A stretch of 46,111 nucleotides of DNA from Bdellovibrionales bacterium (GTDB taxonomy: Bacteria; Bdellovibrionota; Bdellovibrionia; Bdellovibrionales; UBA1609): NCBI GenBank assembly GCA_028819305.1, contig JAPPLY010000078.1, forward strand, positions 1-46,111, read 5' to 3'. A model generated the notes under the pieces. It worked only from the letters and a program-made list of their open reading frames with translations. It made no database searches and had not been told where the DNA came from. Numbering within the stretch: the first letter of the stretch is position 1; each line of letters begins with the position of its first letter. The position numbers were made by a program, and so were the translations under genes. This document shows, one piece after another, positions 7,841 to 15,552 of this stretch.

Positions 7841-8047
7841 TCAGAATCTTTTTATATTGATTTGCATTTTATAATAATCCCATTCTGACTATAATAGTTG
7901 TAAAGCAGAAAGTTTCTCTGACTTCTTCTAATCAAATTAAAGATATAATAATTGTAGTGCGGAAAACTTTACCGAGTTCTTCGTATCCAACTAATCAAAA
8001 TTTTTTTATATTGATTTGAGAGTTTTATAATAATAATCCCATTCTGA
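7787..8047 (+). repeat. Gene-tail duplication, three copies after a lipoprotein gene
   Basis: The segment AGATATAATAATTG...CCCATTCTGA at 7787-7888, which includes the lipoprotein stop codon, recurs with few changes at 7941-8047 (AGATATAATAATTGTAGTGC, ACCGAGTTCTTCGTATCCAA). A shorter diverged copy (7889-7940, TATAATAGTTGTAAAGCAGA) lies between. The copies carry the last codons of the gene but are not translated with it. Confidence 0.85.
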
Positions 8048-8119
8048 TAAGTCCTAATAATGAGGTATAAAACTAACTCTGAATTTTTTAAGGTAGAAAT
8101 AAAACTATAAGGATTTTTT

Positions 8120-8197
8120 ATGAAAAATAAATTTCAGAAAAGAACAACAAAACCAGCTTTTAGCCACGATAGATTTTTTAAGGGCTTATTTAGCTGA
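8120..8197 (+). pseudogene. Fragment of an Rpn/YhgA-type gene (N-terminal 25 codons)
   Basis: A short frame reads MKNKFQKRTTKPAFSHDRFF and ends KGLFS followed by TGA. HDRFFKGLFS is the start signature of the Rpn / PD-(D/E)XK 'putative transposase' family; compare HDQFFKFFFS in the gene at 38547-39164. Only the first helix survives. It lies directly before a truncated NYN gene on the other strand, so this is a patch of gene debris. Confidence 0.5.
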
Positions 8198-8203
8198 TTC
8201 TTA

Positions 8204-8596
8204 TCAAAGCCATTTTTTTGGTTTGGAAATTCCACTTACTACACCAGGAAATTGACTGTTCTTTAAATGACTTTCTGTCAAACTCAAAGTTTTATTTGAT
8301 ATTTTTTGTAAATCCTGATGAGCTCTCATAGGAACGATTAAATCTTTTTTATTTTCCGTAGGTGTAATAATTATCACCTTCTTCTTTAACTTTTTTCTAG
8401 CAAACCATAGGGGTAATTTTAAATCTGTATCATTTGACAACAAAGCTATAGCATCTACATTTTCCTTGCAACAATCATATGTGATGTGTGTTGCTATATT
8501 AACATCTGTTTCTTTTTCTTCGTGCGTAGGAAATTGAACAAGGTTTTTTCTTAATACACTCTTCACATCTTTTAGTTGCTTAAAATCTCCTTTCAA
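8204..8596 (-). pseudogene. NYN-domain (PIN-like RNase) protein, N-terminally truncated
   Basis: The 130 residues include KETDVNIATHITYDCCKENV and AIALLSNDTDLKLPL, which match the second half of NYN/LabA-like domains (the K-x-DV-x-A helix and the S-x-D-x-D metal-binding motif). The first beta strand with the conserved Asp of the fold is missing. Translation would have to start at a TTG with no ribosome binding site, and a stop lies a short distance upstream in frame. I therefore treat it as a fragment of a roughly 200-aa gene rather than an active nuclease. Confidence 0.6.
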
Positions 8597-8789
8597 AATA
8601 GATAGTTTCTCTATGTGATTTTTTCTTATTTTAATGTATTAAAAGGTTTAGAAGGCATAAATATTTAGCTCTCAAAAAAACGAAAGCGACCTACCTCCCA
8701 GTCGAAACCGAAGAGGGAAATCATTACTAGTATCGGTATTCTAAATAAGAAATCAAGCTAAAACACAAAAAAAAAGACTTTTTTTAAAA

Positions 8790-8877
8790 CTCGCTGTGAT
8801 TTTGCTGTGATTTACTTTGGTTGAGCAGGAAACGGCAGGAAAGTCCGGGAAAAAGCACGGCAGGTTTGTGTTGATTT
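8790..8877 (+). repeat. Dispersed ~78-bp repeat, copy 2
   Basis: This matches 5037-5113: TGTGATTTACTTTGGTTGAGC, then GGAAACGGCAGGAAAGTCC, AAAAGCACGGCAGG and TGTGTTGATT. An extra TCGCTGTGATTT duplication lies at its start. The sequence between 8597 and 8789 contains only a weak palindromic-element piece (CCTCCCAGTCGAAACCGAAG; TATCGGTATT near 8730). Confidence 0.75.
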
Positions 8878-8914
8878 GTGATGTTTCAAAACATATAAGA
8901 CATTCGCTCTTCTA

Positions 8915-9161
8915 AAATTTCCCGACTTCAGCACAACACTCAGGACTGGCCATATTTGGAACAGCCATATCTTTTTTACCTGCTTTTGCTATTGTGGCTT
9001 TAGCTGGAGCTACAATCGGATTAGGTGTGGCTCAAATTAGACAATGGCTTACAGATAATTCTTATTTATCAAATATGACAGTAGAAAAACTAATAAAGAT
9101 TATAGAGAAGCGTTGTTGCTGTTGCCCGACTTCAGCACAACACGATACAACAAATGAATGA
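8915..9161 (+). pseudogene. ORF remnant bounded by 19-bp direct repeats, hydrophobic
   Basis: A frame without a recognisable start codon reads PTSAQHSGLAIFGTAISFLP, a long hydrophobic Ala/Gly segment, then QIRQWLTDNS and MTVEKLIKIIEK. It ends in a CCCC peptide, PTSAQHDTTNE and a TGA at 9161. CCCGACTTCAGCACAACAC occurs at 8921-8939 and again at 9125-9143. The offset is 204 nt (68 codons), so both copies encode PTSAQH in the same frame. This looks like the tail of a membrane protein or one unit of a formerly longer repeat protein. The family is not recognised. Confidence 0.4.
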
Positions 9162-9541
9162 TCTTATGGAGTGGCTTCTATCTTTAGTTTGTATTAACGA
9201 TTTTAAAGGTTGTATTTTTATATGGCTTGACCTTTAGTGTTTTGCTTTTGAACTTACTTGGATGTCAAACCTGCATTATATAGGGTGGTCGGAAGGTTTT
9301 CTCCTTTCAGTTAAAATTAATTCATCAAATTAAATTCTAACTGAGAAAGCCTGACTCTTTTTAGTCTCACTAGACCTTTGTGTTGTAAATGCTTTTCTAT
9401 ACTAGCTCAGATGACTTATATAGAATATTGTTAAAACTGATTAAAAATAACCCCCTTAAGTTATCTTGAACCTAATAATTAAGAATGGAGTAAATATTGC
9501 ACATTAGAGCAGTATTTCATTATGGTTGATGTATCGCGATA
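9162..9541. other. Intergenic region, nothing recognised
   Basis: This is AT-rich sequence without a supported gene on either strand. There is no clear hairpin with a T-run and no palindromic-element terminus. Confidence 0.5.
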
Positions 9542-10531
9542 TTAAAAATATCTTCTTAAGCCCAAGCCTAACTCCAATGATATAATATGGTTTCTTCTTT
9601 TTAAATAACCGAAACCAGATGTTTGTAAATTGAGCTTAATGCCAAACCGGGGAATAAGAGCAAAATCTTTGGACAAAAATGCCTTTAAATACATTCCTGT
9701 ACCTATGTTAAAATAGAGTTTAGTAAAAGACTTACCTAAGCCGTCTATGTTAAGAGAAATAGGAATATCTATTCCGGGAATAAAGCTATTTATACCATTG
9801 TTTCTTATGAAATTAATTTCCGTTTTTAATTGTAGGTTTAATGTTTGCTCTTGTTCGCTAATCAACCCGTTAAATCCTATTTCCCCTTCCAGAAAACCAG
9901 GAGAGGCTAAATTAGGTAGATCAATGACTTTTCCTAAACCGGCCTGAATCATTAAAGAAAATTTGTTGTAGTAAAAGTGAAAGTCGGGCGTGATATAAAA
10001 AGTGACAAAACTATTTCTTTTGGCTTTGTGGTAATGAATGACTTTATTTACAAAGAGTTCTGGTTGTTTAATTTCTTCAATTAGGTTTTCCTCTTTTTTA
10101 GGTTCCTTTGTTTTTGTATCTGCTGTTTTGTTTACTATTGGTGGAACTGGTGTTTTGACTTGTTCAGCTTCACTCTTGTCTTTTTGAGCTTTGTCTTTTT
10201 CTGTGCTTACTGTTTCTTTTTCTGAGGTTGGTTGTTTTGTTTTCTCAGCCTGACTGTCGTTCTCTTTGCTTTTGTCTGTTTCCTTTACCGTTGGCATTGA
10301 TTGTTTCGTTTTCTCAGTTTGGTTGTTATCCTTTTTAGCTGGATTTTGTTCTGTGCTTGCTTTTTCATTCTCTGGTGATTTCTGATTTTCAGTAGTGGCT
10401 TCCGTTTTTACATTATTTGTTTTTTCTGACTTTTGCGATGGTTTCGCTTCCGTATATAGTCCCATACATAGTACATATCCTAGAGATATAATGATTTGCA
10501 TCTTTGTCACTTTAGAGAATATTTTTTTCAT
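9542..10531 (-). CDS. Exported protein with Lys/Glu/Thr-rich repeats and a C-terminal beta-barrel-like domain
   Basis: This 329-aa protein starts MKKIFSKVTKMQIIISLGYV, a signal peptide with probable cleavage near TEA (residue ~29). Residues about 30-155 are low complexity, with imperfect repeats such as EKTKQ, EKETVSTEKDK and KSE. From about 165 onward, alternating aromatic/hydrophobic strands (FVTFYITPDFHFYYN, LYFNIGTGMYLKAF, FALIPRFGIKLNL) end in GLGLRRYF; a terminal aromatic residue is typical of outer-membrane proteins. The inferred structure is a flexible periplasmic linker joined to a small outer-membrane barrel. The linker could contact peptidoglycan or TonB, but there is no direct evidence. 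The gene stands alone, and nothing else is recognised in the 240 nt upstream. Confidence 0.7.
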   Translation of the reverse strand: MKKIFSKVTKMQIIISLGYVLCMGLYTEAKPSQKSEKTNNVKTEATTENQKSPENEKASTEQNPAKKDNNQTEKTKQSMPTVKETDKSKENDSQAEKTKQPTSEKETVSTEKDKAQKDKSEAEQVKTPVPPIVNKTADTKTKEPKKEENLIEEIKQPELFVNKVIHYHKAKRNSFVTFYITPDFHFYYNKFSLMIQAGLGKVIDLPNLASPGFLEGEIGFNGLISEQEQTLNLQLKTEINFIRNNGINSFIPGIDIPISLNIDGLGKSFTKLYFNIGTGMYLKAFLSKDFALIPRFGIKLNLQTSGFGYLKRRNHIISLELGLGLRRYF

Positions 10532-10774
10532 TTTCTAACCTCCATAGATTTTTTATTTCTTTAATATTAGCTTTGTAGCTTGTTTTTTACTATTTTCAAA
10601 ATAAAGGTTTTGAGAGTTTATTTTTCCAAAAGGGAATGCTTTAATATCAAAAATAGTATCACCTATATTATTCTATGTCCATAAGACTCTAAAAAACAAG
10701 AGATTAGTAAAGGCGTAGTGGAGTGGACTTCATAATAATACCAATGGCTGGTGCTCATTTCTCCTTTTCAAGGA

Positions 10775-11683
10775 TTATTCTTTTTGTAGTCTAGTCACTT
10801 TAAATTGTGGTTTTCTTTTTTCTAAAAAAGCGCGCATTCCCTCTTTAGAATCTGGAGATTTGAATAATTGACCGAAGGCTTCTGCTTCTTTTTGCAGACG
10901 ATTTTTTAGAGTTAAGTTATCTTCTTCATGTATCAGTTTTTTTGACTTTATTACACTTAAAGGGCTTCTTTGTTTTATATCCTCTGCTAGTAAAAAAGCG
11001 GTTTTCATTAGTTTCTCCGGGGAGGTTATTTTGTTACCCAGACCCATTGTAAAAAATTCCCGGGCGGAATAAATCTTTCCAAAACAAATAATCTCTTTAG
11101 CTTTATACATGCCTACAGCTCGTACTAACCTTTGTGTGCCTCCAAAGGCCGGCAGCAGACCGAGGGTGACTTCAGGCAAACCCATTTTTGCAGCTTCACT
11201 TATTACAAGGATGTCACAAGCTAAAGCTAATTCCATTCCTCCACCTAAGGCAAAACCGTTTATGGCTGCGATGACAGGAATAGGAAGAGACTCTATTAAT
11301 GAAAACACTTTTTGACCTTGTTTTGAAAAAGCTATCGCTTGTTTCTGATCGAAATTCACCATTTCTTTAATATCCGCTCCAGCTACAAAACTTTTTCCAG
11401 CTCCTGTAATAATTAAAACATGTAAGTTTTTTTCTTTTTTATACTGATCTTGTTTGATCCCCGCTTTCGCGAGGACAGGTTTTGTGGTTTCTGTGAGCTT
11501 TTTATCAAGGGGCAGTGGAGTTAGGAATCCGCCATTTTCTGACTTGTTCGATATAATTTGTTCTGTAAAAATTTCTAACTCTTCTAATACTTTAGAGTTT
11601 AAAGCGTTTAAGGCACGGGGTCGGTTGATAGTGAGTACGGCTACCTTATTTGATAATTCAAATTGTAAATATTGAAATTTCAT
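10775..11683 (-). CDS. Enoyl-CoA hydratase with an in-frame palindromic-element insertion
   Basis: This is a crotonase-fold hydratase of 302 aa; family members are about 260. The oxyanion-hole and catalytic regions are intact: FVAGADIKEM, then ALGGGMELALACD with the first catalytic Glu, and GLPEVTLGLLPAFGGTQRL with the second. It would hydrate 2-enoyl-CoA, here plausibly methacrylyl-CoA in valine breakdown given the neighbouring hydrolase and dehydrogenase. Residues about 43-82, which are absent from typical family members, are encoded by a palindromic element (11439-11556) and include KPVLAKAGIKQDQYKK. They fall in the surface loop between LEELEIFTEQI and LHVLIITGAG. The frame is preserved. 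The start at 11683 has only a weak ribosome binding site. Confidence 0.88.
   Translation of the reverse strand: MKFQYLQFELSNKVAVLTINRPRALNALNSKVLEELEIFTEQIISNKSENGGFLTPLPLDKKLTETTKPVLAKAGIKQDQYKKEKNLHVLIITGAGKSFVAGADIKEMVNFDQKQAIAFSKQGQKVFSLIESLPIPVIAAINGFALGGGMELALACDILVISEAAKMGLPEVTLGLLPAFGGTQRLVRAVGMYKAKEIICFGKIYSAREFFTMGLGNKITSPEKLMKTAFLLAEDIKQRSPLSVIKSKKLIHEEDNLTLKNRLQKEAEAFGQLFKSPDSKEGMRAFLEKRKPQFKVTRLQKE
11439..11556. repeat. Palindromic element inserted in-frame in the enoyl-CoA hydratase gene
   Basis: On the plus strand the copy starts TTATACTGATCTTGTTTGA, followed by the hairpin core CCCCGCTTTCGCGAGG. It ends GACTTGTTCGATATAA, giving imperfect inverted termini. It is 118 bp, lies wholly inside the coding region and adds about 40 residues. 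Confidence 0.8.
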
Positions 11684-11831
11684 ATATTTATCTTAACATT
11701 GTGTAGGTACACAATTTACACAAATATTAACTATTGCTTTTCCCTCTATATTCTTTTGATGGAGGGTGTAAGTATTCTTTACATCTGCAAGATATCACAT
11801 TTCAAATCGGATCGGTATAAAAATAGATGCT

Positions 11832-13145
11832 TTAAAGCTCTTGTAATGGATTTATCCAACCAGGATCGTAGCAAAAATATTGTTGTATTTTCTCCTCTGT
11901 GAGCAACTCTACTGAGTTCGGTTTCCACACGGGGGTGCTGTTTTTTTCCAATAGTAAAGCTCTGACCCCTTCAGAGAATTCAGATCCTCGAGCAAAATTA
12001 AGAGCTAAAACCAAGTCAGTTTGAAAAACCTCTTTTAAAGTTTTGTTTCTAGCTCTTTTTAATTGTTCGCAGATGATTCCGGCGGAAGTAGGAGACCCCT
12101 GGAGAAAAGCTTTTCGGTTTTTCTCCCATTTTTTATCTTTTTCTATAAGGCTGTCATAAAATTTTTTATGAATATTTTTTATACTAAAACAATGTAAAGT
12201 TTCTGGTCGTACTTGAGTGTCTGTTGGTCTTATTTTTTTAGAGTTTATAGAAGTAGGTTCTCGTAAAAAAGGAGATAAACTCTCCAGGTTGAGTTTGTTT
12301 GATTTTAATAAGGATGTAATGTTATCTTTTTGTTTTTCAATCCAATTTTCCGCAAGTATATCAGCCTGGTTTGAGCTTTCTGGCCTTCTCTTCGGAACAG
12401 AAGTCCCCAAGGGAACAGAAGGCTTCTGCAAGGGTGCCATTTTTATATTGGTTCGATATGTGTTCGTCTTTTGAAGTTTTTTTAAAATCAAAGTCATCTC
12501 CTCTTTATTTGTAAAAAAAGAGGAGATAAGATTTTGAAGTACTTTTTCTTTTTCTGTATTTTTAAAATAAAAGTTAGCCATGCCCAAGTTTTGAGCCTCT
12601 TGATAATTGATACGGCAGCCAGTTAAAGCCAGGTACAAACCTATTCCCTCTGGCAAGCGGCTTAAGGTGTGGCTCACTCCCACATCCGGAAAAAAACCAA
12701 TATTTATTTCTGGCATAGATAAAGAAGAATCTTCTGTCATTATCTTATGAGAGCTAGCTAGAAAAAGCCCTAATCCCCCTCCCATAATAAAACCATGTCC
12801 CCAGGTAATGATAGGAAAAGGATAGGTGTGCATAAGGTAATTCAGACGGTATTCATTTTCAAAAAAAGTTTGAACAGCCTCTCCCGGATCTTTATTGTTC
12901 TTTCGGGCTAGTAGAATGGCCGAATAAATATCTTTTATATCTCCTCCGGCACAAAAAGCTTTGTCTCCTTCTCCGTGTAAAAATACAGCCGACAAATTAG
13001 GGGTTTTTTTCCATTGATTGAGCTTATTTTTTATCTGTAAAATCATTTCCAGATCTAAAGCATTTAAAGCTGCCGGTCGATGGAGTTTTATTTCCGCCAG
13101 GAAAGAACCATCGGGTTTGGCATGTTCTTTAAAAATGACCTTCAT
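11832..13145 (-). CDS. 3-hydroxyisobutyryl-CoA hydrolase-like crotonase, with palindromic-element insertion
   Basis: This 437-aa protein belongs to the HIBCH branch of the crotonase superfamily, which releases 3-hydroxyisobutyrate from its CoA ester in valine degradation. Diagnostic parts are CAGGDIKDIY, ENEYRLNYLMHTYPFPIITW, GGGLGLFLASSHKI, SMPEINIGFFPDVGVSH and, near the end, EFSEGVRALLLEK-(x5)-WKP. The family is about 350-380 aa. Residues about 229-263 derive from a palindromic element (12357-12459). A second, unclear insert may lie around 12180-12230. Both fall between the crotonase core and the C-terminal helices. The gene is followed by the enoyl-CoA hydratase gene and preceded by the acyl-CoA dehydrogenase gene, all on the same strand with 140-150 nt gaps. 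Confidence 0.85.
   Translation of the reverse strand: MKVIFKEHAKPDGSFLAEIKLHRPAALNALDLEMILQIKNKLNQWKKTPNLSAVFLHGEGDKAFCAGGDIKDIYSAILLARKNNKDPGEAVQTFFENEYRLNYLMHTYPFPIITWGHGFIMGGGLGLFLASSHKIMTEDSSLSMPEINIGFFPDVGVSHTLSRLPEGIGLYLALTGCRINYQEAQNLGMANFYFKNTEKEKVLQNLISSFFTNKEEMTLILKKLQKTNTYRTNIKMAPLQKPSVPLGTSVPKRRPESSNQADILAENWIEKQKDNITSLLKSNKLNLESLSPFLREPTSINSKKIRPTDTQVRPETLHCFSIKNIHKKFYDSLIEKDKKWEKNRKAFLQGSPTSAGIICEQLKRARNKTLKEVFQTDLVLALNFARGSEFSEGVRALLLEKNSTPVWKPNSVELLTEEKIQQYFCYDPGWINPLQEL
12357..12459. repeat. Palindromic element inserted in-frame in the hydroxyisobutyryl-CoA hydrolase gene
   Basis: The plus-strand left end TATATCAGCCTGGTTTGA matches TTATACTGATCTTGTTTGA, and the right end TATTGGTTCGATATG mirrors it. 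The interior has GAACAGAAGTCCCCAAGGGA, close to the trmB copy (AAACAGAAGTTCCCAAGG). The copy is about 103 bp and adds about 35 residues. Confidence 0.7.
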
Positions 13146-13290
13146 TTTATAACCTGTTAAGGAGATAATAATATTGTTTCAAAAACTGGCATGAGTTAAA
13201 ATAAAATAGGAGTGTTTATGGGTAACAAATATCAACTTAAAGCTCCTAACCTGTAATCTATTCTGTAATTTTTGTAACATATTCCAACAC

Positions 13291-13316
13291 GGATCACACA
13301 AGATCGGTATAAATCA
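13291..13316 (-). repeat. Palindromic-element end supplying a stop codon
   Basis: Read on the minus strand, TATACCGATCTTGTGTGATCC is a near-perfect element terminus. The TGA inside it (13294-13296) terminates the acyl-CoA dehydrogenase. The opposite end of the element is not recognisable in the following spacer. Confidence 0.65.
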
Positions 13317-14460
13317 GTATATTCTCTTCTAAAACCGCGCGTGAGATAATCACTTTCATTATTTCGTTTGTACCCTCTAAAATTTGATGAACACGGGTGT
13401 CCCTCATCAGTTTTTCTACAGGATAATCCTGGATGTAACCATAACCTCCAAAAATTTGAAGAGCTTCATTGCAAACTTCAAAACACATATCAGTGGCAAA
13501 CTTTTTGGCCATAGCACAATATATATGGCTTTTAGGGTCTTTTTGGTCTAACTTACTGGCTGCTAGTCGAATCATTTGGCGAGAAGCGGTTATGTGAGTC
13601 GCCATGTCTGCTATCTTAAATCGGAGAGCTTGAAAGTGAGAGAGAGTTTTTCCAAACTGTTCTCTTTCCTTCATGTATTTTTGACTATGTTGAAGAGCGG
13701 CCCGACCAGCTCCAACAGAGCAAGTGCCAATATTGATTCTTCCTACGTTTAAGCCTCGCATAGCTATTTTAAAACCCTCTCCTTCTTTGCCTAATATATT
13801 TTCCAAGGGTATTTCTACTGTATCCAAATTTACAATGCGAGTGGGTTGGGTATTCCATCCCATTTTTCTCTCGTTTTTTCCATAAGAGATACCTTTGGAT
13901 TCTGCTGGTACAATAAAACTGGAGATACCCTTTGTTTTATGTTCACCTGTTCTGGCCATCACTACCAGCACTTCTGTTTCACCGGCGCCGGATACAAAGG
14001 CTTTAGTGCCATTTAAAATCCATTTATTCCCTTTTTTTTGAGCTGTTGTTTTCAAACTAGCTGCGTCCGACCCTGATCCAGGTTCCGTTAGACAGTAAGA
14101 GCCTAACCATTCCCCTTGAGTCATTTTAGGGACGAACTTTCCCCACAGTTCTTCATTTCCAAATGTATCTATCATCCAGATGGTCATATTATGGACAGAA
14201 ATATAGGCTGCGATAGAAGGGCAAGCCACAGCCAATTCTTCTAAAATCAAAGTGGCATCCAAGCGTGTACAGGCTATTCCCCCTTTGTTTTCTTTTAAGT
14301 GCAGTCCACAAAAACCCCGATCTGCTGCTTTTCTTATAGTGGTTTTGGGAAAATATTTTTTTTCTTCCCACTGCGCTACATAGGGTTCCAGTTCTTTTTT
14401 AGTGAACTCTCGAGCAACAGCTTGGAAGGCCAGCTGATCTTCATTTAAACTAAAATTCAT
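13294..14460 (-). CDS. Acyl-CoA dehydrogenase, isobutyryl-CoA dehydrogenase-like
   Basis: This FAD enzyme of 388 aa has the full acyl-CoA dehydrogenase layout: an N-terminal helical domain, CLTEPGSGSDAASL, the middle beta domain, REQFGKTLSHFQ and GGYGYIQDYPVEKLMRD, with the catalytic Glu in ILEGTNEIM. KMGWNTQPTR and RGLNVGRINIGTCSVGAGR closely resemble mammalian ACAD8 (isobutyryl-CoA dehydrogenase), so valine-derived isobutyryl-CoA is the likely substrate; this is inferred from motif resemblance. The protein runs about 9 residues past the usual end (after ISRAVLEE). That tail, ILIYTDLV, and the stop codon are encoded by a palindromic-element end. The gene lies 12 nt after trpS, so the two may be co-transcribed. 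Confidence 0.88.
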   Translation of the reverse strand: MNFSLNEDQLAFQAVAREFTKKELEPYVAQWEEKKYFPKTTIRKAADRGFCGLHLKENKGGIACTRLDATLILEELAVACPSIAAYISVHNMTIWMIDTFGNEELWGKFVPKMTQGEWLGSYCLTEPGSGSDAASLKTTAQKKGNKWILNGTKAFVSGAGETEVLVVMARTGEHKTKGISSFIVPAESKGISYGKNERKMGWNTQPTRIVNLDTVEIPLENILGKEGEGFKIAMRGLNVGRINIGTCSVGAGRAALQHSQKYMKEREQFGKTLSHFQALRFKIADMATHITASRQMIRLAASKLDQKDPKSHIYCAMAKKFATDMCFEVCNEALQIFGGYGYIQDYPVEKLMRDTRVHQILEGTNEIMKVIISRAVLEENILIYTDLV

Positions 14461-14472
14461 AAAAGGATCCTC

Positions 14473-15486
14473 TTACACCAAGGGTGTTTGGTCCCCTATT
14501 CCGATTGTTTCTCTTATTTTTCGCATAAATGGGGCTATTTTTTCCCTAGCTTTTTTTGCCCCTTCTTTTAAAATAGTGTTTATTTTTTTCGGTTCTTTTA
14601 TTAAAGATTCATACACTTTTCTTTTTTCCGATAAATGCTCTTCCAATAAAAGATATAGAAGTTGTTTTGCCTCACCCCATCCTATTCCTTTTCGATATTT
14701 ATCTTCTAGTTTTTCTATTTGTTGTTTTGATGCGAACGCTTTATATATGGAAAATATAATAGATTCTTCCGGGTTTTTAGGAGTATCAGGATCAGAAGAG
14801 TCGGTTTTTATTTTCATAACCGCTTTTCTTAAATCTTTTGAAGAACAGAATAGGGGAATGTGGTTTCCTTTACTTTTACTCATTTTTTCCCCATCCAAAC
14901 CGGGCAGCAGCTTTGTTTTAACTAAAGTTTTTGGTGGTTTTAGTAAATCAGTTTTAAATGTGTGGTTGAACTTGAAAGCAATATCTCTTGTCATTTCCAA
15001 ATGTTGTTCTTGGTCTGCACCAACAGGTACTTCATCTGCGGAAAACAGCAAAATGTCAGCCGACATCAATATAGGGTAGTTATATATGCCCATATTAATA
15101 CCCCTTTCCAGGTTTTTTTTACCGGTTAGGTGATTAGCTTGTACTAAAGCTTTATAGGAATGCCCTCTATTCATTAAACCTTTGGGGGTTATACAGGACA
15201 GAATCCAATTTAATTCAAATAGCTCAGGAATATCAGATTGACGGTAAATAGTGGTTTTTTTCGGATCCAAGCCGCAAGCCAACCAGGCGGCAGATACTTG
15301 ATGAATCATCTCATTTAAAGTTTGTGCAGTGTGTACTGTAGTTAATGAATGGTAGTCTGCTACAAAAAGGTAGCTGGTGATGGTAGAGTCTTTCATTAAT
15401 TCAAGAGCTGGTTGGATGGCTCCAATGTAATTACCTAAGTGGGGCATTCCTGTAGGCTTAATCCCTGTGAGTATGATCTTGGACAT
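14473..15486 (-). CDS. trpS: Tryptophanyl-tRNA synthetase
   Basis: This class I aminoacyl-tRNA synthetase (337 aa, normal for bacterial TrpRS) charges tRNA-Trp with tryptophan. GIKPTGMPHLGNYIGAI carries the HIGH-type motif near the N-terminus, GLDGEKMSKSKGN is the KMSKS loop, and ADYHSLTT and PVGADQEQHLEMTRDIA are family-specific. The start ATG at 15486 is followed directly by the canonical SKIILTGIKPTG strand. It is the first gene of a minus-strand run that continues into the acyl-CoA dehydrogenase 12 nt downstream. It is divergent from the acyltransferase gene at 15553. Confidence 0.96.
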   Translation of the reverse strand: MSKIILTGIKPTGMPHLGNYIGAIQPALELMKDSTITSYLFVADYHSLTTVHTAQTLNEMIHQVSAAWLACGLDPKKTTIYRQSDIPELFELNWILSCITPKGLMNRGHSYKALVQANHLTGKKNLERGINMGIYNYPILMSADILLFSADEVPVGADQEQHLEMTRDIAFKFNHTFKTDLLKPPKTLVKTKLLPGLDGEKMSKSKGNHIPLFCSSKDLRKAVMKIKTDSSDPDTPKNPEESIIFSIYKAFASKQQIEKLEDKYRKGIGWGEAKQLLYLLLEEHLSEKRKVYESLIKEPKKINTILKEGAKKAREKIAPFMRKIRETIGIGDQTPLV

Positions 15487-15552
15487 TTTTATTTACCTGC
15501 TCTTAATGTTTATTTTCTTAACTATACCAAAAATGATACAGGAAAGGCATAA

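Noticed and set aside
14576-15079. 167-codon plus-strand frame over trpS
   Set aside because: It lies wholly inside trpS on the opposite strand, and trpS motifs are complete.
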